A stretch of 64,000 nt of DNA from Microbacterium sp. zg-Y818. GTDB lineage: Bacteria > Actinomycetota > Actinomycetes > Actinomycetales > Microbacteriaceae. Below, piece after piece: positions 33,836-41,798 of this stretch. Position 1 is the stretch's first letter, and each line of letters starts with the position of its first letter. A program made the position numbers and the translations under genes. The stretch lies in NCBI RefSeq assembly GCF_030246905.1, contig NZ_CP126741.1, forward strand, positions 2,604,001 to 2,668,000, read 5' to 3'. The notes under the pieces were generated by a model that worked only from the letters and a program-made list of their open reading frames with translations, ran no database searches and was not told where the DNA came from.

Positions 33836-34098
33836 CGACCGGACTTCTCCGCACGGGCGCGGGCCTTGGCCGCTTCGTCCTCACGATTCTTCGGCGGCGC
33901 CACCGCGACCAGGTCTGCCAGCAGATGCCGCGTCGCGTGCTCCACGTCGGCGACGGCACGCTCGAAGGCCTGCTGATTCGCCTTGGACGGGTTGGTGGTG
34001 CCGGCGATCTTGCGCACGTACTGCAGCGCGGCGGCATGAACCTCGTCGTCGGTGGCGGCTGGTTCGAAGTTGTGCAGGGTGTGGATGTTGCGACACAT
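33814..34098 (-). CDS. DUF2277 family protein
   Basis: A 94-residue cytosolic protein. MCRNIHTLHNFEPAATDDEVHAAALQYVRKI is the characteristic N-terminus of DUF2277, including the start Met-Cys-Arg-Asn-Ile. A helix rich in Ala and Glu and a basic tail follow. Function is unknown in the family. Confidence 0.9.
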   Translation of the reverse strand: MCRNIHTLHNFEPAATDDEVHAAALQYVRKIAGTTNPSKANQQAFERAVADVEHATRHLLADLVAVAPPKNREDEAAKARARAEKSGRYAPRVA

Positions 34099-34104
34099 GC
34101 GGTC

Positions 34105-34144
34105 ACCGTACGCTCAGGATGCCGGTGCTTCCAGCCCCTACTGT
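34105..34144. promoter_or_regulatory. Divergent leaderless promoters of DUF2277 and hydrolase genes
   Basis: Minus: TACGGT (34110-34105), six bases, ATG 34098. Plus: TACTGT (34139-34144), CGGAAC, GTG 34151. The plus element fixes the hydrolase start. Confidence 0.6.
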
Positions 34145-34150
34145 CGGAAC

Positions 34151-34927
34151 GTGGAAGAACCGGCACCGAACGAACCCGACGGCACTGTGACCGTGTTCAC
34201 CCACGACGGCGCGCAGCTGGTGGTCGAGGCCACCGGCGCGGGCGCGCGGACGTTCCTGCTCGTGCACGGCATCGGCATGGGCCGCGGCGCCTTCGGCGAT
34301 CTCATCGAGCACCTCGAGCCGCACGGACGGGTGCTGGCACTGGACCTGCCGGGATTCGGTGCGGCCGAGGAGCCGCCCCGCGTGCCGTCGATCGAGCGGC
34401 TGGCCGACCTCGTCGCGGCGTACCTGCGTCAGCACGAGCCGGCCGAGCGGGAACTCGTCGCCGTCGGACACTCGATGGGCACGCAGGTCGTCACGGAGCT
34501 CGCCGTGCGGCATCCTGCGCTGGTCGACCGCATCGTGCTGGTCGCCCCGACGGTGGATGCCGCCGCCCGGGGCGCCTTGCCCCAGCTCGGCCGCCTGGCT
34601 CTGGATCTCTTCATCGAGAGCCCCAAAGTGGTCTTTCTCGGCGCCCGCGAGTACGTGCGAGCGGGACCGCGCCTGCGGCGCAAGACCCGGGCGATGCTCG
34701 CGCACCGCCCGGAGCTGTCCTACCCCAAAGTCACGGTCCCGGCGCTCGTCATCCGCGGCGAGAACGATGTCGTGTGCCCCCGCGCGTGGTGCGCGCGGGT
34801 CGCGGCCGCCCTGCGCACGCGCGTGGTGGAGATCCCCGGGCACGGACACGAGACGATGATCCGCGACGCCGCCCCGGCCGCCCGTGCGATCCTCGCCGAG
34901 CTCGGAGTTCAGCCCGTCGAGACCTGA
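34151..34927 (+). CDS. Alpha/beta-fold hydrolase
   Basis: A 258-residue hydrolase: oxyanion loop LLVHGIGMG, elbow VGHSMGTQ with the nucleophile Ser, acid in RGENDVVCP and His in GHGHET. No signal peptide. GTG 34151 is preferred over an ATG 33 codons upstream because that extension would cover the DUF2277 promoter. Substrate unknown. The last 19 bases overlap the convergent acidic-protein gene. Confidence 0.88.
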   Translation: MEEPAPNEPDGTVTVFTHDGAQLVVEATGAGARTFLLVHGIGMGRGAFGDLIEHLEPHGRVLALDLPGFGAAEEPPRVPSIERLADLVAAYLRQHEPAERELVAVGHSMGTQVVTELAVRHPALVDRIVLVAPTVDAAARGALPQLGRLALDLFIESPKVVFLGAREYVRAGPRLRRKTRAMLAHRPELSYPKVTVPALVIRGENDVVCPRAWCARVAAALRTRVVEIPGHGHETMIRDAAPAARAILAELGVQPVET

Positions 34928-35424
34928 CGCGCCAGCTCTGAGATCTCTTCGTCGGGCAGGTGGATGCCGGACTGCTCGAGACGCTGGCGCAGCACCTCGA
35001 CGATGCGCTCGTGCGGTTCGATGGACACATCCGAGCGCGTCTGCGCGACGATCCCCGCGACCTTGTCGACCTCGGGCGCGTTGTTCTGCGCCATCGCCGG
35101 GAGTCGCTGCTCCTGCTCGCCGGAAAGGTCGGCCTGCTGCGTCTCGCTGACGGTGAGCGTGCCGCGGTTCTCGTCCTGCCCGTAGTGCTCGCTGCCGTCG
35201 TCGGTCACGCCGATGCCGACCGCCGCGTGGGTCGGCTCGGGCGCGGGGGCCGCGGAGCCGTCGACAGGAGCGGGCACGCCGTCCGGCCCGTCGCCGGCCT
35301 GCGTGGCGGGGTCCACCGCGTCGGGGCTGTCCGCCGCCGTGTCACGGAGGGATGCCTCGTCGACGCCGCCCTTGTCGGGCAGATTGTCACCGGTGCTGTC
35401 GAACTCGTTCTCGCGCTCGGTCAT
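34909..35424 (-). CDS. Acidic protein of unknown function (171 aa)
   Basis: The N-terminal 110 residues are low-complexity and rich in Asp, Glu, Pro, Ala and Gly, so probably disordered. The last 60 (APEVDKVAGIVAQTRSDVSI, then RIVEVLRQRLEQSGIHLPDEE) look like a compact helical domain. No signal or TM segment. The start overlaps the stop of the gene upstream (ATGA). Not recognised. Confidence 0.75.
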   Translation of the reverse strand: MTERENEFDSTGDNLPDKGGVDEASLRDTAADSPDAVDPATQAGDGPDGVPAPVDGSAAPAPEPTHAAVGIGVTDDGSEHYGQDENRGTLTVSETQQADLSGEQEQRLPAMAQNNAPEVDKVAGIVAQTRSDVSIEPHERIVEVLRQRLEQSGIHLPDEEISELARQVSTG

Positions 35425-35636
35425 GATTCCTCAATTCCCAGGTCGGGGTCGGCTCCTCGGGACGGTGCGGGCGACTCCACGTCGCCGACGTCCACGGGCG
35501 CATCGGACAGATCGGGCGATCCCACCGAATCGGCGTTGCGTTCCCGCGCCTCGATGTCATCGATGCCTTCCCAGCCCCCCGGCGGGTCGGCGTTGATCAC
35601 TCCCTCGGGCAGCTCCTGGTCCGCGTGGTCGGTCAT
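35421..35636 (-). CDS. Acidic small protein of unknown function (71 aa)
   Basis: 71 residues, strongly acidic and Pro/Gly-rich, beginning MTDHADQELPEGVINADPPGG; likely disordered. The ATG at 35636 is chosen because GAGGAG precedes it. It forms a translationally coupled pair with the 171-residue acidic protein. Function unknown. Confidence 0.75.
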   Translation of the reverse strand: MTDHADQELPEGVINADPPGGWEGIDDIEARERNADSVGSPDLSDAPVDVGDVESPAPSRGADPDLGIEES

Positions 35637-35731
35637 GGTGCGCTCCTCTCGTCGCTGTCCCCACTCTGACCTCCACCCGGCCCGGGCGCACGGGGTTGAC
35701 GGATGCACGCGCCCCGCGTAGGGCGGCGGCG

Positions 35732-36031
35732 TCAGACCGTGCGGGCGGTGCGCAGGATGCCGCGGTGCTCGGGATGCCCCTCGAACCAGTCGGCGACGTA
35801 CCAGCAGGTGGGGATCACGGTGCGGTCACCGCGGGACTCGAGCTCGGCGACGGCGCGCGACACCACCTCTGCCGCATAGCCGTGGCCGCGGTGGGTGGGC
35901 ACCGTGTAGGCGCGGGTCATCGCGACCGTGCGCCCGTCGTCGCGGTAATCCAGCACGCTGACGAGGTCATCGCCGCGCAGCAGCGCCCAACGGGAGGCAT
36001 CCACCTGTTTCTCGAAGCGCAGGTCCTTCAT
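35732..36031 (-). CDS. GNAT-family acetyltransferase, small NATD1/YjdJ-like
   Basis: This 99-residue protein is a minimal GNAT fold. HRGHGYAAEVVSRAV is the acetyl-CoA pyrophosphate loop and helix; TCWYVADWFEGHPEH follows, with the Cys common in the YjdJ/NATD1 subgroup. Substrate unknown. Leaderless promoter immediately upstream. Confidence 0.85.
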   Translation of the reverse strand: MKDLRFEKQVDASRWALLRGDDLVSVLDYRDDGRTVAMTRAYTVPTHRGHGYAAEVVSRAVAELESRGDRTVIPTCWYVADWFEGHPEHRGILRTARTV

Positions 36032-36037
36032 GCCGCC

Positions 36038-36043
36038 AGGCTA
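36038..36043 (-). promoter_or_regulatory. Leaderless -10 (TAGCCT) of the GNAT gene
   Basis: Minus-strand TAGCCT, then GGCGGC, then the ATG at 36031. Confidence 0.6.
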
Positions 36044-36186
36044 CGCCTCGCGTGGGACAGCGGGGCCGCAGAACCGCGGCGCGGTGCACGGACCGCCGAC
36101 GGTGCCATCGGAGTCGTCGATGTTCGCCCCGACGGCTGAGCACTCTGTCATATTTCGTCATCCGGCGGCCGGGATCACTGAGCGGT

Positions 36187-36216
36187 TTGACGCATTCCGA
36201 CTACGTAGGTCATAAT
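36187..36216 (+). promoter_or_regulatory. Strong sigma-70-type promoter of the leader peptide
   Basis: TTGACG (36187-36192), an 18-base spacer and CATAAT (36211-36216) make the most consensus-like promoter in the window. The leader-peptide ATG lies seven bases after the -10, so the transcript probably begins at or near that ATG. Confidence 0.65.
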
Positions 36217-36223
36217 CGGCCAC

Positions 36224-36325
36224 ATGACTGACAACGCACGCTCTCTGTCCGCCTGGGAGGCGAACGGGACTGCCGGCATGATTATGCCCGGCCGCGCTGT
36301 CATGTGTTGCCGAATGTGTCGCTGA
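36224..36325 (+). CDS. Cysteine-rich leader peptide (33 aa)
   Basis: A 33-codon open frame starts MTDNARSLSAWEANG and ends MCCRMCR, with three Cys codons (TGT, TGC, TGT) in the last six residues. No ribosome site; it would be translated from a leaderless mRNA driven by the strong promoter just upstream. The Cys cluster right before the stop is what a cysteine-sensing attenuator looks like, and cysteine-rich leader ORFs controlling cysteine genes are known in mycobacteria. It lies 194 bases ahead of the winged-helix regulator, the likely target. Confidence 0.55.
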   Translation: MTDNARSLSAWEANGTAGMIMPGRAVMCCRMCR

Positions 36326-36467
36326 CACGATGACCCCCGCCGGGTTTCTGTCGCACCTCTGATCTGAGCGACGCGACCGAGCCCCCGAGCACCGCGCTGA
36401 GCGCCCACCCCCGCGCCACTCGCTGCTTCGACACACGGCCCGCCTCCGGGCTCCGCAACGCACACCC

Positions 36468-36497
36468 GAACCCGCTCCAGGCGCACCGCCCGGGTTC
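36468..36497 (+). promoter_or_regulatory. Possible attenuator hairpin before the winged-helix regulator
   Basis: GAACCCG (36468-36474) pairs perfectly with CGGGTTC (36491-36497) over a 16-base loop, 22 bases before the regulator ATG. The rest of 36326-36519 is C-rich and shows no open frame. A link to the leader peptide is inference. Confidence 0.35.
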
Positions 36498-36519
36498 CAC
36501 CCGCTAGGACCTCACTCCC

Positions 36520-37254
36520 ATGTCGAACATCGCCCTGCTGGACCGCCCGACCACCTCCCGCCACCTTCGCGCCGTCGAGGACGTCGCCCCGGCGACCGCT
36601 CCCCCGGCCGCCGTGACCGCTGCGCCGCCCGCGGCCCGGCCCGTCCCCGCCGGCACCGCGCCGCGCGGATTCGCCCTCTACGTCGGCATCGACGAGGTCA
36701 AGGCGGCACAGGACGGCGTATCGCTGTCTGCCCTCGTGGCGGCCCTACGGCGCACGCTCGGCGAGCTGGCACCGCACGCCGAGACCTACGCCACCGTCGC
36801 CCTCGCCCCCGCCGGTGCGGGTGGCCGCGACGTCGACGTCGTGCGGCTGGCGCTTCACGAACCCAGCGCAGTCGCCCGCACCCAGCAGGACGAGCCCGAC
36901 GAAGACGCGGCCCCCGGCGGCGTGACCGTCGACATCTCTCGCAAGCGCGTGCTGATCGACGGCGCGTCGGCGGCGTTCACCTTCAAAGAGTTCGAGCTGC
37001 TGCAGTACCTGGTGCTGCGGGAGGGCCGCACGATCGAGCGCGCCGAGCTCGTCTCGTCGCTCTGGCAGGGCACGGGTGAAGACGAGACACCCGGCGAGCG
37101 CACCATCGACGTGCACGTCCGACGCCTGCGCGCGAAGCTCGGCCGCTACGAGGACATCGTCCGCACGGTGCGGGGAGTCGGGTACCGGTTCGACCGGCAC
37201 GCCGACGTCGTGATCCGCTACGGCCACGGCAGCCCCTCCCCCGACCGCTTCTGA
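36520..37254 (+). CDS. OmpR/PhoB-type winged-helix regulator lacking a receiver domain
   Basis: A 244-residue protein. Residues 135-226 are a full OmpR-type DNA-binding domain: FTFKEFELLQYLVLREGR, TIDVHVRRLRAKLGR and the RGVGYRF wing. Residues 1-50 are Ala/Pro-rich and 50-115 form a small domain (GFALYVGIDEVKAAQDGVSL) without the Asp pocket of a response regulator, so it is not a phosphorylated two-component partner. AGGA lies 11 bases before the ATG. Targets unknown; the Cys leader suggests a sulfur or cysteine link. Confidence 0.8.
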   Translation: MSNIALLDRPTTSRHLRAVEDVAPATAPPAAVTAAPPAARPVPAGTAPRGFALYVGIDEVKAAQDGVSLSALVAALRRTLGELAPHAETYATVALAPAGAGGRDVDVVRLALHEPSAVARTQQDEPDEDAAPGGVTVDISRKRVLIDGASAAFTFKEFELLQYLVLREGRTIERAELVSSLWQGTGEDETPGERTIDVHVRRLRAKLGRYEDIVRTVRGVGYRFDRHADVVIRYGHGSPSPDRF

Positions 37255-37280
37255 CCGCAGCGCGCGGCATCGCGCTCGCT

Positions 37281-37338
37281 TCACCTGTCGCGTGTTGTCG
37301 CTTCGGCGACGTGGAACCCGCAGCACGCGTCAGGCGAG
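37281..37338. repeat. Fourth copy of the CACCTGTCGCG palindromic repeat
   Basis: TCACCTGTCGCG at the left end and GCGTCAGGCGAG at the right end match the 26.7-27.0 kb family; the interior has GTGTTGTCGCTTC and GTGGAACCCG in place of AATCGTCGCTTC and GCGGGAAACCG. It lies just after the winged-helix regulator gene. Confidence 0.65.
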
Positions 37339-37364
37339 AAGATGCCAGCCTCACGATCGCCTTG

Positions 37365-37401
37365 ATGTAAAGGGTACTTGTCTGTAAAGTACCCTTTACA
37401 T
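37365..37401. promoter_or_regulatory. 37-bp palindromic operator overlapping the promoter of the XRE operon
   Basis: ATGTAAAGGGTACTT (37365-37379) and AAGTACCCTTTACAT (37387-37401) are perfect 15-bp inverted repeats with a 7-base spacer. A promoter TTGATG (37362-37367), 17 bases, TAAAGT (37385-37390) lies within it, so a protein bound here would block RNA polymerase. The encoded XRE repressor is the obvious candidate. Confidence 0.75.
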
Positions 37402-37447
37402 AGAAGCGACGACACGGGACGCTTCGTCCGGTGGAGAGGTGGATGAC

Positions 37448-37912
37448 ATGGATGGCAGCACGACGACGAAGAGCCGTTGGGGGCGCGCGCGTTTCGGCGG
37501 AGGTTCCGCGACGCTGTGGGGCACGTCGCTGATGATCGGCGTGGTCGTCTCGGCCTGCGGGGGCGGGCTCTTCGTGGCGCTGAATCCCGATGAACGAGCC
37601 GGGCTCGCTTTCGCGGTCGTCATGGCGGGGACCCTGCCCGCCGCGGCCGCACTGGGCTGGGGATTGCTCGTGGACCGCTCGACGATTGCGGGAGCAGTCG
37701 CGAAACCGGACGATTCCATCGAATCCGATTGGTATCAGAAGGCGGCCGGCGGCGCCTTCCATGATGTCCTCCTCGTCGGCGGGCTCGGCGCAGCGGCATT
37801 CTCATTCGCACGGATCGAGGCATCCGTCGGCGTGGTCCTTGCTGCCGTGGTCCTCTTCGCGATGCTCGACTGCGCAGCGCGCTACCTCTGGGTGAAGAGG
37901 TCAGCCACCTGA
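37448..37912 (+). CDS. Four-TM membrane protein, unknown function
   Basis: A 154-residue protein with four hydrophobic helices in two pairs and an acidic connecting loop (KPDDSIESDWYQKAAGG). It resembles membrane proteins that travel with YozG-type XRE regulators; function unknown. The ATG at 37448 is set by GGAGAGG eight bases upstream; an in-frame GTG at 37439 overlaps that site. The stop overlaps the XRE start (TGATG). Confidence 0.75.
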   Translation: MDGSTTTKSRWGRARFGGGSATLWGTSLMIGVVVSACGGGLFVALNPDERAGLAFAVVMAGTLPAAAALGWGLLVDRSTIAGAVAKPDDSIESDWYQKAAGGAFHDVLLVGGLGAAAFSFARIEASVGVVLAAVVLFAMLDCAARYLWVKRSAT

Positions 37913-38118
37913 TGCGGAACACCCTCTCGCAGCGCCGCCAAGATCTCGGATGGTCCCAGCAACGACTGGCAGACGAGCTGGGAGTGTCGCGCCAGACGAT
38001 CATCTCGATCGAGAAAGGCCGGTACGACCCGTCGCTCCCCGTGGCGTTCCGGCTCGCAGCCGCTTTTCACTGCAGCATCGAAGACCTTTTCCTCTTCGAG
38101 GAGGACGCCGCCCCCTGA
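37912..38118 (+). CDS. XRE-family helix-turn-helix regulator (68 aa, YozG-like)
   Basis: 68 residues, all one Cro/CI HTH: RRQDLGWSQQRLADELGVSRQTIISIEKGRYDPSLP, followed by the helix FRLAAAFHCSIEDLFLF. Probably a dimeric repressor of its own operon through the 37-bp palindrome upstream. Translationally coupled to the membrane protein. Confidence 0.9.
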   Translation: MRNTLSQRRQDLGWSQQRLADELGVSRQTIISIEKGRYDPSLPVAFRLAAAFHCSIEDLFLFEEDAAP

Positions 38119-38150
38119 GGCGGCTCGGGCCCATCGTCCGCCCCCTCGAT

Positions 38151-38182
38151 GCACCCCGCCCAGCGGGATGTCGGCGGGGTGC
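38151..38182 (+). terminator. Hairpin after the XRE operon
   Basis: GCACCCCGCC (38151-38160) and GGCGGGGTGC (38173-38182), a perfect 10-bp stem with a 12-base loop and no U tract, lies between the XRE stop and the next promoter. Confidence 0.55.
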
Positions 38183-38185
38183 GCG

Positions 38186-38191
38186 TAGTCT
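38186..38191 (+). promoter_or_regulatory. -10 (TAGTCT) of the glycosylase gene
   Basis: TAGTCT is seven bases from the ATG at 38199, right after the preceding hairpin. No ribosome site. Confidence 0.5.
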
Positions 38192-38198
38192 CGACGGC

Positions 38199-39215
38199 AT
38201 GGAGACGGCAGAGCGGAGACGGATGCCGCGCGCCGCCGTCCCCACCAGCGCCGCCACCGGCACCGGCCCCACCGCAGTGGCCACCGTGGCACCGACGCAC
38301 GCCCGCCCACTTGAGACCGAGTACCGCCCGCGGGTGCCGATCGACGCGGCGCGGGCCATCCGCTACCAGCGCCACGGCGCCGGCGACCCGACGTTCGCCG
38401 TCGACGGCCCGGTGCTCTGGCGTGCGAGCCTCACCCCCGAAGGCGTCGCGACGCTCGCGATCCGCGCCGAACGAGACCGCATCCGGGCGGCGGCGTGGGG
38501 ACCGGGTGCCGAGTGGGCCCTGCACCAGCTGCCGGCGCTCTGCGGCGGGCTGGACGACCCGAGCGGCTTCGAGGCCGAGCGGCATCCGCTCATCGCCGAG
38601 GTGCACCGCCGCAACCCGGGCCTGCGCATCGGTCGCACGGACCTCGTCTTCGAGGCCCTCGCGAGCGCCGTGATCGAGCAGAAGGTCACCGGCATGCAGG
38701 CGTTCGGGGCGTGGCGGGTGCTGGTGAGTCGCTTCGGGCAGCGCGCACCCGGCCCCACCCCGAAGCCTCTGTTCGCCCCGCCCTCCATCGACGGCTGGCG
38801 GCACATCCCGAGCTGGGCGTGGCACCGCGCCGGGGTCGAGCCGCCACAGGCGCGCACGGTGGTCGAAACCGCCCGGCGCGGCGATTCGCTGATCGCCGCG
38901 GTGATGGACGCCGGTGGCGGCGAAGCCGTCGACCGCGTGCTGATGAGCCTGCGGGGCATCGGCATCTGGACCTCCGCCGAGACCCGCATCCGCGCCCTCG
39001 GCGACCCCGACGCCGTCAGCGTCGCCGATTACCACCTGGCTCACGAGGTGGGCAACGCCCTGACCGGCCATCGTGTCGACGACGACGGGATGCTGGAGCT
39101 GCTGGAACCCTGGGCCGGTCACCGGCAGCGCGTGATCCGGCTGATCTACGCCAGCGGCGTGCGCGAGCAGCGTCGCGGGCCGCGCCTTCACCCCGAGGAC
39201 CACCGCGACCGCTGA
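38199..39215 (+). CDS. DNA-3-methyladenine glycosylase, AlkA/HhH-GPD type
   Basis: A 338-residue base-excision enzyme. The helix-hairpin-helix segment LMSLRGIGIWTSAETRIRAL is followed by DAVSVADYHLAHEV, where the Asp after VA is the expected catalytic residue. ALASAVIEQKVTGMQAFGAW is the HhH-GPD entry helix. The N-terminal 60 residues are Ala/Pro/Thr-rich. The start at 38199 is fixed by the leaderless -10; the open frame extends upstream through the XRE gene. Confidence 0.85.
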   Translation: METAERRRMPRAAVPTSAATGTGPTAVATVAPTHARPLETEYRPRVPIDAARAIRYQRHGAGDPTFAVDGPVLWRASLTPEGVATLAIRAERDRIRAAAWGPGAEWALHQLPALCGGLDDPSGFEAERHPLIAEVHRRNPGLRIGRTDLVFEALASAVIEQKVTGMQAFGAWRVLVSRFGQRAPGPTPKPLFAPPSIDGWRHIPSWAWHRAGVEPPQARTVVETARRGDSLIAAVMDAGGGEAVDRVLMSLRGIGIWTSAETRIRALGDPDAVSVADYHLAHEVGNALTGHRVDDDGMLELLEPWAGHRQRVIRLIYASGVREQRRGPRLHPEDHRDR

Positions 39216-39305
39216 ACCCGCGCTCTTGTGACGGCACCGTGCCCAGACCACACTGGAGCCGTGGCGCGCGCGGCGCGCATCCACACCTCGACGAGAGGGA
39301 GCGAG

Positions 39306-39719
39306 ATGGCCACTCTCAACCCGTATCTTTCGTTTCGCGACCAGGCCCGCTCGGCCATGACCTTCTACCAGGGCGTCTTCGGCGGCGACCTGCAGATGTC
39401 CACGTTCGGCGAGCACGAAGGGATGGGGCAGGACCCCGCCGAGCGGGACCTCGTCATGCACGCGCAGCTGACCACGCCCGACGGCTTCGTGGTCATGGGG
39501 TCGGACACGCCCCGCGCCCTGCCGTACGCTCCACCCGCGGGCATCGCCGTGTCGATCAGTGGAGATGACGAGGCGCAGCTGCAGCGGTTCTGGGATGCCC
39601 TGGCGGACGGCGGCAAAGTCACCCTGCCGTTCGAGACGCCGCCGTGGGGCGGCCGGTTCGGCATGCTGGCCGACCGGTTCGGCGTGCCCTGGATGCTGGC
39701 CCTGAACGCGCCGTCCTGA
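39306..39719 (+). CDS. VOC-family protein, PhnB/YjdN-like
   Basis: A 137-residue vicinal-oxygen-chelate fold protein: NPYLSFRDQARSAMTFYQGVFGG at the N-terminus, VMGSDTPRAL, and the C-terminal FGMLADRFGVPWML. It resembles the PhnB/YjdN branch, which lacks a proven reaction. AGGGAGCG precedes the ATG. Confidence 0.88.
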   Translation: MATLNPYLSFRDQARSAMTFYQGVFGGDLQMSTFGEHEGMGQDPAERDLVMHAQLTTPDGFVVMGSDTPRALPYAPPAGIAVSISGDDEAQLQRFWDALADGGKVTLPFETPPWGGRFGMLADRFGVPWMLALNAPS

Positions 39720-39746
39720 TCCGGTGCCGCCGCCCCACGACCCCCG

Positions 39747-39752
39747 TAGGCT
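39747..39752 (+). promoter_or_regulatory. Leaderless -10 (TAGGCT) of the small membrane gene
   Basis: TAGGCT, GTCGGC, then ATG at 39759. Confidence 0.6.
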
Positions 39753-39758
39753 GTCGGC

Positions 39759-39989
39759 ATGACCGACCCTCGCAGTGAGTCCGGCTGGCCCCGCGGCCGC
39801 ACCGGATGGATCGCGGGCAGCGCGATGCTGCTCGTGCTCGGCGTGCTGTTCGGCATGGTGATGAGCAACGTCTGGCTCGGAGTGGTGCTGGCCGGTGCCG
39901 TCTCGATCGGCTGGCTCATCGCGTACGAGTCGTGGCGCGGCCGCAGCACCGGCATCTACGACCGCGACGACGACGGCGCGCAGCTGTGA
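39759..39989 (+). CDS. Small two-TM membrane protein (76 aa)
   Basis: 76 residues: polar N-terminus (TDPRSESGWPRGR), two helices (AMLLVLGVLFGMVMSNV and LGVVLAGAVSIGWLIAY), then a charged cytosolic tail with DRDDDGAQ. Function unknown. It converges on the siderophore ATPase gene. Confidence 0.7.
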   Translation: MTDPRSESGWPRGRTGWIAGSAMLLVLGVLFGMVMSNVWLGVVLAGAVSIGWLIAYESWRGRSTGIYDRDDDGAQL

Positions 39990-40008
39990 GCGACGCCCTC
40001 GGCACCGG

Positions 40009-40763
<755 letters not shown>

Positions 40764-40767
<4 letters not shown>

Positions 40768-41798
40768 CGCGCCCCCTTTCGCAGCACGAGGTAGAGGAAG
40801 AAGAGTCCGCCGGCGAACTCGATCACGATCGACAGGCTCGCGCCGAAGGCGAAGACGCGCTCGAGCAGCAGCTGCCCGCCCACGAGGCACAGCACGCCCA
40901 GCAGAGAGGCGACCGGGAGGGTCCACCGGTGACGGAACGTCCCGGCGTACGAGTACGCGAGGTTCGCGACGATGAGTCCGAAGAACAGGATCGGGCCGAC
41001 GAGGGCGGTGGATGCCGCGACCATCACCGAGACGATCGCGAAGAGAGCCATGATGACCCGCTTGTGGTTGACGCCCAGTCCGACGGCGGCAGGCTCCCCC
41101 AGGGTGAGCACGTCGAGGGTGTTCAGGAGAGGGACGACGGCGAGGCACCCGAGCGCGACGAGGATGCCGGTGAGCAGCAGCAGCGTCTCGTCGGGCCGCG
41201 TCAGCGACGCGAAGGCGGTGTCGGTGAGCACCTGGAAGTCGAGCGGGTCCAGCATCCGCTGCATCCACTCGGTGAAGCTGCGGAAGAACGTGCCCAGCAC
41301 GATGCCGACCAGCAGCATCAGGTGGATCGAGCGGCGCTTGCCGCCGAAGAGCCAGGTGAAGAGGAACACGCTGAAGGCGACCATGACGGCGACCTGCACG
41401 AGCCACAGCACGACGGGATCGGTCCGCAGGAACGCGGTGGACCCGAGCGTGAAGACGATGACCGTGGAGATCAGCATGTAGAACGCGTCGAAGCCCATGA
41501 TCGAGGGCGTCAGGATGCGGTTCTGGGTGATGGTGTGGAAGACGACCGTGGATACGCCCACCGCTACTGCGACGACGACCATCGCCACGACGCTGGCGCT
41601 GCGGATCTTCAGCGCGAAGGCGAGAGAGCCGGGGACCCCGGTGAAGAGGTACAGGGCGGTGAGCACGACGACGACGACGACGAGCGCGGCCAGGCGCACG
41701 CCGGGGCGTGCGCACGCCGACGCGGCGCGGGTGAGGATGCCGCGACCGCTGTGCGCGGAGGTCGCGTCACGGTGCCGCGGAGCGAGATCAGTGCGCAC
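40764..41798 (-). CDS. FecCD-type siderophore permease
   Basis: A 344-residue permease with about nine TM helices and the FecCD-family region GLGVNHKRVIMAL, the EAA-like loop that contacts the ATPase. The first 35 residues are polar. It pairs with the permease encoded upstream, overlapping it by 11 bases. Confidence 0.93.
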
